Assembly (NCBI GenBank): GCA_020846635.1
Contig: JADLDO010000054.1
Span: 62,001-126,000, forward strand
DNA: 64,000 bases
Direction: 5' to 3'
DNA from: Caldilineaceae bacterium
Lineage (GTDB): Bacteria; Chloroflexota; Anaerolineae; Caldilineales; Caldilineaceae
Made by a program: the position numbers and the translations under genes. Numbering within the stretch: the stretch's first letter is position 1; each line of letters starts with the position of its first letter. This document shows, in pieces, positions 15,761 through 25,085 of the stretch. The notes beneath the pieces were generated by a model, which was given only the letters and a program-made list of their open reading frames with translations, had not been told where the DNA came from and did not search any database.

Positions 15761-17557
15761 ATGACCGCGCTGCCCGCGGATATACGCGGCGGCGTCCATG
15801 TCGATTTAGTCAGTCCCGGCACAGTCACTTTTGTCCTCCATGCCCCCTATAAATCCTATGTGAGTCTAGTCGGTGATTTTAATGACTGGGACGCACGCCG
15901 CCACCGGCTGGTCACAGATGGTCAGGGGACGTGGTGGATCACCCTGCCGCATCCCGGCGCAACCCGCTATGGCTACTATGTCGTGATTGATGGGCAAGCG
16001 CATACATGGGTGGGTGATCCCTACGCGACGGAGGTGCGTTGGCAAGAGAATTCGCCGTGGGCCTATCTGCCTGCCCCGGCACCCGCTTTTGCGTGGAGCG
16101 ATGAGGGTTGGCAGACGCCAGCCATGCGCGACCTGGTGATCTATGAGCTTTGTGTGCGTGACTTTGCCGGACTGTGGCGCGACAATCATCCCGTCTATGG
16201 GGATTTTCGCTCGCTCTTGAATTATGTCGATTACCTGGTTGATCTGGGGGTCAACGCCGTTGAGTTGATGCCCATCCAAGCCTTTCCCGGCGATTCGAGT
16301 TGGGGATATAATCCTGTCTTTTATTTTGCGCCAGCCCAGTCCTATGGTTCTCCCGATGACTTTAAGGCATTTGTCAACGCCTGCCATCGCCGCGGCATTG
16401 CTGTCATTCTCGATGTCGCGTTCAACCATGCGTGGGGGGAGCATCCCTATTACAACATTTATCCACCGATGTTTGGCTCCAAAGGCGAGTGGCTGACCGA
16501 CTGGAACCCGTTCTTTCATCATACGCCGCAGGCGGTGAATATGTGGGGCGGGATCGATTGGGATCACTTTGCTCCTGTCACCACGCGCTATTTCCAAGAT
16601 GTCGTGCGCTACTGGCTGCAAGAGTATCATGTGGACGGTTTCCGCTTCGATTGGGCTTGTGGTGTTGATTATGATTCCAATAATCCAATGCAACCAGGCT
16701 TTGATCCCTATCATGGCATGAGCGCAATTGCGTGGGCCGCGCGCCAGGTGAAGCCGGATTGTGTGCTGATCGGCGAATATTGGCAGTTATATGGCACGCA
16801 TCCAGACAAAACTGCAGCCAAACTTGTGCGTGAAACACCTGTGGATGCGTGCTGGAATGGAACATTTCACCATACGTTGGATGATGTCCTCAACCAGCGT
16901 TGGGAGTGGGAGAAGCAGGATATTTGGCGGGCGCTAGGTGGGTTTCGCGAGGAGGGATTCCATACCGCAACCGAGGTCATCAATTACACATGCAGCCATG
17001 ATGACGTGCGCCCAGAGCATGAATTAAAGTTCTACAGTGCGGGGCATATCACGCGGCCTCCTGGCATGAGCGTCGCCGAGATGGCCTTGCGTAAGGCCCA
17101 AGTGGGGTTGGTTGCGTTGTTTGCTGTGCCGGGCGTGCCCATGATCTACAGCGGGCAGGAGTTTGGCGATGATGCGCCGCGCACAATTGACTTTTGCCCG
17201 ATCAATTGGGAGAAGTTGAAGCGCACTGCCCATCACCAGTATCACAATCTCGTCTGTCGCTTGATTGTGGCGCGGCGCACCTATGAAGCGCTGCGCAGTG
17301 ACAATCTTTTCTTCGAGCCGGACGACTTTGTCCGCGACCAGGTTGTGCGCCTGCGCCGTTGGGACGAACAGGGTACAGTCGTTCTCTGTGCGCTCAACTT
17401 CAGTGGGGAGGAGCGCACTATCACATTAGACCTGCCTGCGGGTGGGGTCTGGCGTGACGTTGTGGCCGATCGGGTGTATCATCTTGATAGTGGTCAACAT
17501 CAATTTACGCTGGAAGCATGGCAAGGACTGCTGCTCATCCCGATTTACATGCGTTGA
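15761..17557 (+). CDS. CBM48-GH13 alpha-glucan enzyme (branching-enzyme/trehalohydrolase-like)
   Basis: 598 residues from ATG 15761; the open frame extends upstream but that part looks non-coding, and GGAGG lies 15 nt before this ATG. Residues 1-110 form a CBM48 domain ('VSLVGDFNDWD'). The GH13 barrel shows 'DVAFNH' near 218, 'GFRFDW' with the nucleophile Asp near 296, 'LIGEYW' with the acid Glu near 338, and 'SHDD' near 411-414. It would act on alpha-1,4/1,6-glucans in the cytoplasm. Domain order fits glycogen branching enzyme or maltooligosyltrehalose trehalohydrolase; I cannot decide between them. No other glycogen gene is adjacent. Confidence 0.85.
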   Translation: MTALPADIRGGVHVDLVSPGTVTFVLHAPYKSYVSLVGDFNDWDARRHRLVTDGQGTWWITLPHPGATRYGYYVVIDGQAHTWVGDPYATEVRWQENSPWAYLPAPAPAFAWSDEGWQTPAMRDLVIYELCVRDFAGLWRDNHPVYGDFRSLLNYVDYLVDLGVNAVELMPIQAFPGDSSWGYNPVFYFAPAQSYGSPDDFKAFVNACHRRGIAVILDVAFNHAWGEHPYYNIYPPMFGSKGEWLTDWNPFFHHTPQAVNMWGGIDWDHFAPVTTRYFQDVVRYWLQEYHVDGFRFDWACGVDYDSNNPMQPGFDPYHGMSAIAWAARQVKPDCVLIGEYWQLYGTHPDKTAAKLVRETPVDACWNGTFHHTLDDVLNQRWEWEKQDIWRALGGFREEGFHTATEVINYTCSHDDVRPEHELKFYSAGHITRPPGMSVAEMALRKAQVGLVALFAVPGVPMIYSGQEFGDDAPRTIDFCPINWEKLKRTAHHQYHNLVCRLIVARRTYEALRSDNLFFEPDDFVRDQVVRLRRWDEQGTVVLCALNFSGEERTITLDLPAGGVWRDVVADRVYHLDSGQHQFTLEAWQGLLLIPIYMR

Positions 17558-17828
17558 CTATATTCGCTGATTACATGCCTAACGGGCGGTTTTTGTGAAG
17601 CGCGTTACGAAGGTATTGCGACTTTTATGGTATGCTTACCCGCATAGTGCATAATGTTTGTGTAACCTCGTGTTTGGCATTTTTGAAGCAGGATTCAACC
17701 AGGATCGTGCGGCCTACAGCAGGTGGATTAGACTCTACGATTGGCTGATCGACTAGACTGCACCCTCAAAATCAGGTCATTTACAGTATTGAGAAATTCA
17801 TTAGAAAAAGTAGCGAGGAGGTAGCTGT

Positions 17829-18512
17829 ATGCAAGCAGTAGCGCTTTACCGTTCGTCGATTGGTAAAAAGGCGCTGATGGCGGTCACGGGGCTGATCTGG
17901 ATTGGCTATGTTCTGATGCATATGTATGGCAACTTGAAAGCATTTCAAGGGAGCGTATACTTTAATGAGTATGCCGAAGGCTTGCGCTCGCTTGGTGCCC
18001 CGGTTTTCGGCCATTTGCATTTGCTGACCATTGCCCGCATTGTATTGGTCGTGGCAATTCTTGTTCATATTTGGGCGGCGTGGTCGCTTTTTGTGGCGGC
18101 GCGCGAGGCGCGTCCGGCTTCCTATGCCTCACGGCGCGTGGTGCAGGCAAACTATGCCTCGTTGACTATGCGCTATGGTGGCGTGGTGATTCTGCTTTTT
18201 GTTCTCTTCCATCTGGCGCATCTAACGTGGGGCATCAGCCCGGTTCACCCCGATTATATCCGGGGCGATGCATATCATAATTTGATTGTTGGCTTCCGGT
18301 CGCTGCCTGTGGTGATTCTTTATCTCATTGCGTTGGCGGCGTTGGCTCTTCATCTTTATCACGGCACTTGGAGTATGTTCCAGACGCTTGGCATCAACGA
18401 CCACAATTGGGATGGAACATTTCGCGCGCTGGCATGGGTATTGGCAATTGTGATACCGGTCGGTTTTGCCGTGGTGCCTCTTGCAATCCAGTTTGGTCTG
18501 ATCCTAGAATAA
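17829..18512 (+). CDS. sdhC: Succinate dehydrogenase cytochrome b subunit
   Basis: 227 residues with five predicted membrane helices (about 20, 58, 110, 157 and 197 as centres). This is the single-subunit, di-heme type cytochrome b558 found with SdhA/SdhB in Bacteroidetes, epsilonproteobacteria and Chloroflexi, so no SdhD is needed. Candidate heme His ligands lie in 'LMHMYGN', 'LVHIWAA', 'LFHLAHL' and 'ALHLYHG'. It anchors the dehydrogenase and passes electrons to quinone. A strong GAGGAGG site lies 8 nt before the ATG. It is first in the sdhCAB operon. Confidence 0.93.
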   Translation: MQAVALYRSSIGKKALMAVTGLIWIGYVLMHMYGNLKAFQGSVYFNEYAEGLRSLGAPVFGHLHLLTIARIVLVVAILVHIWAAWSLFVAAREARPASYASRRVVQANYASLTMRYGGVVILLFVLFHLAHLTWGISPVHPDYIRGDAYHNLIVGFRSLPVVILYLIALAALALHLYHGTWSMFQTLGINDHNWDGTFRALAWVLAIVIPVGFAVVPLAIQFGLILE

Positions 18513-18529
18513 TTTTGGAGGTTTGATTC

Positions 18530-20494
18530 ATGGCAACAACGGTCACCCCCGCGGTAAAGACCTTGCCGACATTTACAGAGGCAACGCTGGATGCGCGGAT
18601 TCCCCCGGGGCCAATTGAGGAAAAGTGGGATACCGCGCGTTTTGAGATGAAACTGGTCAATCCCGCCAACCGCCGCCGCTTTCATGTCATTGTGGTTGGG
18701 TCGGGCCTGGCAGGGGCAGCTGCGGCAGCTTCACTAGGCGAGATGGGCTACAACGTCTCCTGCTTCTGTTATCAGGACAGCCCGCGCCGCGCCCACAGCG
18801 TCGCCGCACAGGGCGGTATCAACGCGGCCAAGAACTATCGCAACGATGGCGACAGTATCTATCGCCTCTTTTACGATACAGTAAAGGGTGGCGACTATCG
18901 CTCGCGTGAGGCGAATGTCTATCGTTTGGCACAGGTGAGCAACAATATCATCGATCAATGTGTGGCACAGGGCGTTCCCTTTGCGCGCGAATATGGTGGT
19001 ATGTTGGACAACCGTTCCTTTGGCGGCGCGCAGGTGTCGCGTACTTTTTATGCGCGTGGGCAAACGGGGCAGCAACTGCTGTTAGGGGCCTATCAGGCGC
19101 TCTCGCGCCAGATTCATGCGCGTACGGTGACGATGTATACGCGCCACGAAATGTTGGATCTGGTGGTGGTTGATGGTCATGCGCGCGGTATTGTTGTGCG
19201 CGATATGCGTACCGGCGAGATTGAACCTTTTGTGGCAGATGCAGTACTGCTTTGTTCGGGCGGCTATAGCAATGTCTATTACCTCTCGACCAATGCGAAG
19301 GGCTGCAACGTGACCGCTGCCTGGCGCTCGTACAAGCGCGGTGCCTTCTTTGCCAATCCCTGCTTTACACAAATTCACCCGACCTGTATTCCACCGTCAG
19401 GCGAGCATCAATCGAAGCTGACTTTGATGAGCGAGTCGCTGCGCAACGACGGGCGGATTTGGGTGCCGCGCAATCCCAATGACACCCGCCCTCCGAATGA
19501 TATTCCAGAGAGTGAGCGCTGGTTCTATCTCGAAGAACGCTATCCCAGCTTCGGCAACCTGGTGCCGCGCGATATCGCGTCGCGTGCTGCCAAAAATGTG
19601 GTAGATGCCGGTCATGGCGTGGGTGAGTTAAAAAATGGCGTATACCTCGACTTTAAGTCGGCGCTTGCCCGCTTAGGCGAGAAGGTGATTCGCGAGCGTT
19701 ATGGCAATCTCTTCGAAATGTATGAGAACATTACAGGCGAGAATCCTTATCAGGTTCCCATGCGTATCTATCCGGCCCTTCACTACACAATGGGCGGGCT
19801 GTGGGTAGATTATGAACTGATGAGCACCATCCCTGGGCTATTCGTGTTGGGCGAGGCGAACTTCTCGGATCACGGGGCCAACCGTTTGGGCGCGAGCGCG
19901 CTGATGCAGGGGTTGGCGGATGGCTATTTTGTGGCTCCATACACATTGGGCAATTATCTAGCGACAACCAAGCTGGCTAAGGTCGATTTGGAGAATGAAG
20001 CTGTCAAGCAGACGCAAAGCACAACCGCCGAGCGTATCAAGAAACTCATGTCGATCAACGGCAAACGCTCGGTGACATCGTTCCACCGCGAGTTGGGCCA
20101 TATCATGTGGCAATATTGTGGCATGGAGCGTACGGCTGAGGGGCTGCGGACGGCGTTGGAGAAGATTCCGGCGCTGCGTGCGGAGTTTTGGCGCGATGCG
20201 CGTGTCCTGGGGGAAGCTGACGACCTGAATCAGTCGCTCGAACTGGCGGGTCGTGTAGCTGACTTCTTGGAGATGGCCGAATTAATCTGCATCGACGCTC
20301 TCCACCGTGAGGAATCTTGCGGCGGTCACTTCCGAGCAGAATACCAGACGCCCGAAGGTGAAGCTCTGCGCAACGATGAGAAGTTTGCGTATGTGGCGGC
20401 CTGGGAGTATGCAGGCGAGGATAGCCCGCCCCTGCTCAACAAGGAACCGCTGGAATTTGACTATGTCCATCTGTCGCAGCGCAGTTATAAATAG
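18530..20494 (+). CDS. sdhA: Succinate dehydrogenase flavoprotein subunit
   Basis: 654 residues that oxidise succinate to fumarate with covalently bound FAD. The dinucleotide fold 'VIVVGSGLAGAAAAASL' is at 53-69 and the FAD-linking His is H89 in 'RRAHSVAAQGG'. Substrate-site segments 'FTQIHPTCIPP' and 'YTMGGLWVDY' are present. The length and the roughly 45-residue N-terminal extension fit the Bacteroidetes-type enzyme. The gene begins 17 bp after sdhC with TTGGAGG before the ATG. It is membrane-bound through SdhC and SdhB. Confidence 0.96.
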   Translation: MATTVTPAVKTLPTFTEATLDARIPPGPIEEKWDTARFEMKLVNPANRRRFHVIVVGSGLAGAAAAASLGEMGYNVSCFCYQDSPRRAHSVAAQGGINAAKNYRNDGDSIYRLFYDTVKGGDYRSREANVYRLAQVSNNIIDQCVAQGVPFAREYGGMLDNRSFGGAQVSRTFYARGQTGQQLLLGAYQALSRQIHARTVTMYTRHEMLDLVVVDGHARGIVVRDMRTGEIEPFVADAVLLCSGGYSNVYYLSTNAKGCNVTAAWRSYKRGAFFANPCFTQIHPTCIPPSGEHQSKLTLMSESLRNDGRIWVPRNPNDTRPPNDIPESERWFYLEERYPSFGNLVPRDIASRAAKNVVDAGHGVGELKNGVYLDFKSALARLGEKVIRERYGNLFEMYENITGENPYQVPMRIYPALHYTMGGLWVDYELMSTIPGLFVLGEANFSDHGANRLGASALMQGLADGYFVAPYTLGNYLATTKLAKVDLENEAVKQTQSTTAERIKKLMSINGKRSVTSFHRELGHIMWQYCGMERTAEGLRTALEKIPALRAEFWRDARVLGEADDLNQSLELAGRVADFLEMAELICIDALHREESCGGHFRAEYQTPEGEALRNDEKFAYVAAWEYAGEDSPPLLNKEPLEFDYVHLSQRSYK

Positions 20495-20572
20495 ACGGCA
20501 CACCTAGATTGCCGCCACCTATTCATCAGTATCAGCTATTCACAGGCGGGTGAACGGAGAAGAAGGGCAATT

Positions 20573-21328
20573 ATGGATTTTAAGTTACGCATTTGGCGGC
20601 AGAAGAACGCAAGCAGCCAGGGCAAGTTCGTCGATTATCGTCTGAATGGTGTAAGCGCTGACTCTTCGTTTTTGGAAATGTTGGATCTGCTCAATGAGCA
20701 ATTGATCGCCGAGGGTGAGGAGCCGGTGGCTTTTGACCATGACTGCCGCGAAGGAATTTGTGGCATGTGTGGCGTGATGATCAATGGCATCGCGCATGGG
20801 CCAAAGGCGAAGGTTACGACCTGTCAACTGCACATGCGTACCTTTAAGAGCGGTGATACGCTTTTGGTTGAACCGTGGCGCGCAAAGGCTTTCCCAGTGA
20901 TCAAAGATCTGGTCGTGGATCGTACTTCCTTTGATCGGATTGTGCAGGCGGGTGGCTATATCAGTGTTTCGACCGGCGCCGCACCGGAGGCCAATGCGAC
21001 ACCGGTTCCCAAGAAGGTGGCGGATAGGGCGATGGACGCTGCGGCGTGCATTGGCTGTGGCGCATGTGTGGCAGCCTGCCCCAATTCGTCAGCAATGCTC
21101 TTTACGGGAGCGAAGGTGACGCACCTCAACGCGCTGCCACAAGGACAGGCCGAACGCTATGACCGCGCAGTGTTGATGGTGGATCAGATGGATGACGAAG
21201 GCTTTGGCGGCTGCACCAACATCGGTGAATGTGCGGCAGTCTGCCCGGCTGGAATCAGCATGGACGTGATCGCCACCCTCAACCGTGAACTCGTACGTGG
21301 CACGTTGGCAGGGGCGGGCAACCGCTAG
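20573..21328 (+). CDS. sdhB: Succinate dehydrogenase iron-sulfur subunit
   Basis: 251 residues carrying the three clusters that pass electrons from FAD to quinone. The [2Fe-2S] ligands are C58, C63, C66 and C84; the [4Fe-4S]/[3Fe-4S] ligands are C159, C162, C165, C169, C214, C220 and C224. All expected Cys positions are intact. It follows sdhA by 78 bp and has GGAGAAG before the ATG. An intrinsic terminator at 21372-21406 ends the operon. Confidence 0.96.
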   Translation: MDFKLRIWRQKNASSQGKFVDYRLNGVSADSSFLEMLDLLNEQLIAEGEEPVAFDHDCREGICGMCGVMINGIAHGPKAKVTTCQLHMRTFKSGDTLLVEPWRAKAFPVIKDLVVDRTSFDRIVQAGGYISVSTGAAPEANATPVPKKVADRAMDAAACIGCGACVAACPNSSAMLFTGAKVTHLNALPQGQAERYDRAVLMVDQMDDEGFGGCTNIGECAAVCPAGISMDVIATLNRELVRGTLAGAGNR

Positions 21329-21371
21329 ATCTTCTGCTTGAGGATGATTTGAGCAAAGTTTGTGCAGATCG

Positions 21372-21406
21372 AAAAAGGCTCGCGGCGCAATGCCGCGAGC
21401 CTTTTT
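21372..21406. terminator. Bidirectional terminator between sdhB and the VWA gene
   Basis: A perfect 15-bp stem (21372-21386 with 21392-21406, loop gcaat) has an A-run on the left and a T-run on the right. It serves both converging genes. Confidence 0.9.
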
Positions 21407-21425
21407 GGTTGGTGCCGATAGCACG

Positions 21426-22019
21426 CTAGCGCTTCAACTGGCGGCTTTGGGCGATCCTGGTATCCAGCGCTTTCTGTGCGGTGCGTACGCCAACCGGTGA
21501 GGCAGCGAAGTTCATGGCTTGGCCGGCGGGGATGGAGATCGTGGCGGCTGTGGCAATCGCATCTTGGTTGGCAGCGAGGAAAAGAAACTCCCAATTGTAT
21601 TTCTCTTGCTGATGTTTGATGGAGGCTGCCAGCTTCTCCGTGGTAAAGACGCGACTGGCATTCTCTAGCCCATCGGTGAAGATCGCGACGATGACCTTAC
21701 TGGGGCGCTGCGGCTCTGGGATACCGGCAAGGTGCGCGCCGAGGTCGTCAATGGTGCGCCCAACCGCATCCAGCAGCGCGGTTTGGCCGCGTGGGACATA
21801 GGTATTGGCGTCCAGCGCTGGAACTTGGCGAATGTCCTTGCTTTTGTGGACAACCAAGTATTCATGGTCAAAGAGAACCAACGTAAAGTTTGCGCGGCCT
21901 TCCACCTGTTGTTGTCCGCTGAGAAAGGAATTGAAGCCGCCAATCGCATCCGATACAAGCGTCTGCATAGAGCCGGAGCGGTCCAGAACATAGGCAATTT
22001 CGGTTAGGTCTTGTTGCAT
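21426..22019 (-). CDS. Small cytoplasmic VWA domain protein
   Basis: 197 residues from ATG 22019, chosen because AAGGAGG lies 7 nt upstream; the frame is open for 19 more codons. The MIDAS motif DRSGSM is at 13-18, near the N-terminus, and 'AIFTDGLEN' is near 118. There is no signal peptide or membrane helix, so this is a free VWA protein, possibly a metal-dependent scaffold. Similar small VWA proteins occur as single genes in many bacteria with no known function. Confidence 0.85.
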   Translation of the reverse strand: MQQDLTEIAYVLDRSGSMQTLVSDAIGGFNSFLSGQQQVEGRANFTLVLFDHEYLVVHKSKDIRQVPALDANTYVPRGQTALLDAVGRTIDDLGAHLAGIPEPQRPSKVIVAIFTDGLENASRVFTTEKLAASIKHQQEKYNWEFLFLAANQDAIATAATISIPAGQAMNFAASPVGVRTAQKALDTRIAQSRQLKR

Positions 22020-22339
22020 GGGTGTACCTCCTTGGGGAATAGGGTTGTTGGCACATGGTTCTCCGGCACATAGCACCTGCTAACCATCATCATAATGCTC
22101 GCGCCATATGTCCGGTGAACGAATAATTATAGCTCAATTGTTCCCCTGTGCAAAGTGCAATTTAGGCATGTTTTCGCCTATCTCCTGGCATAGACCTGTC
22201 CGTATCAGCAGCGCGACATGAGTTTGTAACATTGTTGTATAATAAGAGCGGCTTCCGGTCTGTATCCGGTGTGCAAAGGTCAACGACATGCTTGTGGTGA
22301 GTTGAACTGGCATTTTGAGTGATGATGGGATGGGTGTGC
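22020..22339. other. Intergenic region between divergent VWA and DUF72 genes
   Basis: About 320 bp with no coding signal. It should hold both divergent promoters. TATAAT at 22238-22243 points toward the DUF72 gene, but no convincing -35 element lies 16-18 bp upstream. No repeat, tRNA or riboswitch is recognised. Confidence 0.5.
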
Positions 22340-23191
22340 ATGATTGCTCTGGGGACATCTTCATGGAGTTTTGACGCATGGCGCGGGGTTTTCTACCCGG
22401 ATACCCTGAGCAAAACGGAGATGTTGGCCTATTATGCGCGCCAGTTTCCGACGGTGGAGGTCAACACCAGCTTTTACGCACTGCCCGAACCCAGCACGTT
22501 GATCAAGTGGGTGGAGAGTGTGCCGGTGGGTTTTACCTTTGCGCTGAAGTTTCCGAGGCGCATTAGCCATGAGAAACGGTTGGTCAACTGCGAAGCAGAG
22601 ACGCGCGCGCTGATCGATGCGCTCTATGCGTTGGGGCCATCTGCGGGGCCTGCTTTCCTGCAACTGCCGCCGGACTTCAGCCGCAAGACCTATGGCCGGG
22701 AACTGGCGACCTATCTGGAATGGCTGGCGATCCAGCGTGGCGAGTTGGCAATGGCGGTGGAGGTGCGCGCCAAAGATTTGATGACACCGGCCTTTGCCCG
22801 TTTTCTGGCGGATCATGGCTTTGCATTGGTACTTGCCGACCGCAAGGGAACGCCGGATCTCTACGCAGAGTGGGCAGACATTGGAGCGGCGACGGGGCTT
22901 GCTATGATCCGCTGGATCGGCGATGATCGCAATGGGCCGCAGGGAGATCGGGAGATCAGCGCCCCGCAGGATGCGAAGTTGGATGAATGGGCGGCGCGGA
23001 TGGTGGCTTTAGAAGATGCGGGCATGGCGGTCTTTGGCTATGTACATAATCCTTATGAGGGCCATTCGCCTGCCACGGTGCGACGGCTCCTGGAGCGGCT
23101 CGGCGCACGCGCGATGGCATGGCCTCCGGCGGAAGCAGAAGGCCAGTCGCCCGACCCGGACGAGGATGCCACGCAAATGCGGCTGCTCTAA
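22340..23191 (+). CDS. DUF72 family protein (TIM-barrel)
   Basis: 283 residues from ATG 22340, chosen because family members start close to 'IALGTSSWSFDAWRG'; in-frame starts exist upstream (22319-22325) but lack a ribosome binding site. The family segments 'FYALP', 'FALKFPRRISHEKRL', 'FLQLPPDF' and 'VFGYVHNPYEGHSPA' are all present. DUF72 (YecE-like) proteins are soluble barrels without an established reaction. It leads a same-strand run with the unknown 599-residue protein, SirB1 and PlsC genes. Confidence 0.88.
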   Translation: MIALGTSSWSFDAWRGVFYPDTLSKTEMLAYYARQFPTVEVNTSFYALPEPSTLIKWVESVPVGFTFALKFPRRISHEKRLVNCEAETRALIDALYALGPSAGPAFLQLPPDFSRKTYGRELATYLEWLAIQRGELAMAVEVRAKDLMTPAFARFLADHGFALVLADRKGTPDLYAEWADIGAATGLAMIRWIGDDRNGPQGDREISAPQDAKLDEWAARMVALEDAGMAVFGYVHNPYEGHSPATVRRLLERLGARAMAWPPAEAEGQSPDPDEDATQMRLL

Positions 23192-23260
23192 CCTGCTGAT
23201 CGAACAAGGCGTCGCTCGCTATCAAACAAAAGCCAGGGATTACCTGGCAAGGGAGACGGC

Positions 23261-25060
23261 ATGGATCGTGCATTACCAATCGCCCATAGTGAGGAGATTG
23301 AGCTTTATATTCGAACTTACTACTCGCTGCTGCGCAGCAGCGGGCCGGTGCGCGTGCGGAGTTTAGAGGAGACGCATGTCGCCATGAATTCCAGCCTGCA
23401 CCAGCAAGCGGAAGGGCCGGAACTGGATATTTCGGCATTGGTCTATGTGGCGCTGCGCCTGCCCGATGTCATCCCGTTGACAAAGTTGATGGTGATGGGG
23501 CAGATGGAAGATGTCTTTCATCGCGATGGCTACGAGGTTGAAAAGTGGCGGCTTGTGCGGGCGCGCGCCCGGCGCAGGCTGCTCTACTTTAACGAGGAAG
23601 ATGGGACACTGGCCGCGTTTATTGCCAGCGTCAGCGACATTGATGATCTAATTCCCTGCGTCACGACCTTCCAAATTGAGTGGAATAAGCTCCACCAGAA
23701 GTTGGTGACAGCCGATTTGCACGCGCGCCTGCTCGAGGTAGAGCAGGGCGACGGGGTTCTTTCGCCGGAACTCTTGGAGGATGTACGCAATGCGTTGAAT
23801 TTGGAGGCTGCCGACTTTTCTCGCCTGGCACAGATTTGGCCGGGGCGTCTGATGAGCGATAACTTGGCCCGCGCAGCACAAAGCCGGCTCGACCTGTGGA
23901 TCCGGGTCTTGGGGAGCGGCTTGAGCGATTACCGGCGGAGCGTGCAGTATTGGTGGCGGCAGATTGAAGATCACAGCGCTGAACTACGCTTGCCGGAACG
24001 CCCTATCTATTTTGTCAGCAGCAATATCCATAGCCTGGTCAACCTGGTGTCGGGTCACGCTTGGGAGTTGCAGGAGGAACTGATTGACTATGTACGCCAG
24101 GAGAACCCCGAAGAGTTGGTTGGAGAGCTAGACCAACTTGATCTGGAGGATCCGTCGGTGTTGGGCAACTTCCTCTATTACATCTCCCGTCTCTACGCCA
24201 GCCGTCCGCGCGAGCTTCAAAAGATCAACGAGCGTTCGGCAGAACGAGAGCGGCGATCCGGTATTTTACGGGTGGGCGATCCTACGGCGCTGGATGTGGA
24301 AGCACAGGTTTTCGAGATGCGCAGCCTGCAACGCAAATGGCTGGACCCACGGTTGCAAATTTTTACTGACCACTCATGGAAGCTGCTCAAGCAGAGTGAT
24401 GCGCTGATCTTTAATATCGACTATCCATTGGGCATGGCCGCGTATCATATCTTTAGCCAAGTTTCCACCGCGATTGAGCAGATTCTCGGCGTCTATATTG
24501 TGGGCAAGGCAGCGACGCTCAATGGCCGCGTGGGCGATGTGATGATCCCCAATGTCGTCTATGATGAACAGTCGCGCAACTCGTATCTCTTTCGCAATTG
24601 CTTTACCGCGCAAGATGTCGCGCCCTTCTTGACGCATGGCACTGTCTTTGACAATCAAAAGTCGGTGACGGTGCGCGGGACGATCTTGCAGAACCGGCGC
24701 TTTATGAATGTCTTTTATGAGGAAGGGTATACCGATATTGAGATGGAGGCAGGCCCCTACCTCAGCGGCATCTATGAAGACATCTATCCCCGGCGCTATC
24801 CGGTGAATGAGATCGTCAATTTATTTATCAACGCGCCCTATGATATCGGCCTTGTCCATTACGCTAGTGATACTCCCATCAGTCGCCGCCAAACGCTCTT
24901 GAGCAAGAGTCTAAGCTATTTTGGCATGGATGCAACCTATGCGGCGTCGGTTGCGGTGCTGCGCCGTGTTTTTATGCAGGAGATTGAGCGCCAGCGTAAG
25001 TTGCAGCGACAGCGTGAGCCAGACGAAGAACCTTTGTTGGCAAGGATTGATGGTGAATGA
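23261..25060 (+). CDS. Large protein of unknown function, C-terminal part phosphorylase-like
   Basis: 599 residues, soluble and acidic-basic mixed, with no membrane segment. I do not recognise a named family with certainty. The first 330 residues are helical and include 'SEEIELYIRTYYSLLRSSGP' at the start. The C-terminal half has 'GKAATLNGRVGDVMIPNVV' and, further on, 'YTDIEMEAGPYLSGIYE', a spacing that recalls nucleoside phosphorylase-fold proteins; that is inference. The gene lies 69 bp after DUF72 and 25 bp before SirB1, on the same strand. The ATG follows AAGGGAGACGGC. Confidence is high that it is real and low on function. Confidence 0.8.
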   Translation: MDRALPIAHSEEIELYIRTYYSLLRSSGPVRVRSLEETHVAMNSSLHQQAEGPELDISALVYVALRLPDVIPLTKLMVMGQMEDVFHRDGYEVEKWRLVRARARRRLLYFNEEDGTLAAFIASVSDIDDLIPCVTTFQIEWNKLHQKLVTADLHARLLEVEQGDGVLSPELLEDVRNALNLEAADFSRLAQIWPGRLMSDNLARAAQSRLDLWIRVLGSGLSDYRRSVQYWWRQIEDHSAELRLPERPIYFVSSNIHSLVNLVSGHAWELQEELIDYVRQENPEELVGELDQLDLEDPSVLGNFLYYISRLYASRPRELQKINERSAERERRSGILRVGDPTALDVEAQVFEMRSLQRKWLDPRLQIFTDHSWKLLKQSDALIFNIDYPLGMAAYHIFSQVSTAIEQILGVYIVGKAATLNGRVGDVMIPNVVYDEQSRNSYLFRNCFTAQDVAPFLTHGTVFDNQKSVTVRGTILQNRRFMNVFYEEGYTDIEMEAGPYLSGIYEDIYPRRYPVNEIVNLFINAPYDIGLVHYASDTPISRRQTLLSKSLSYFGMDATYAASVAVLRRVFMQEIERQRKLQRQREPDEEPLLARIDGE

Positions 25061-25085
25061 GATTCAATGAGACGAGGTCGCTGTG

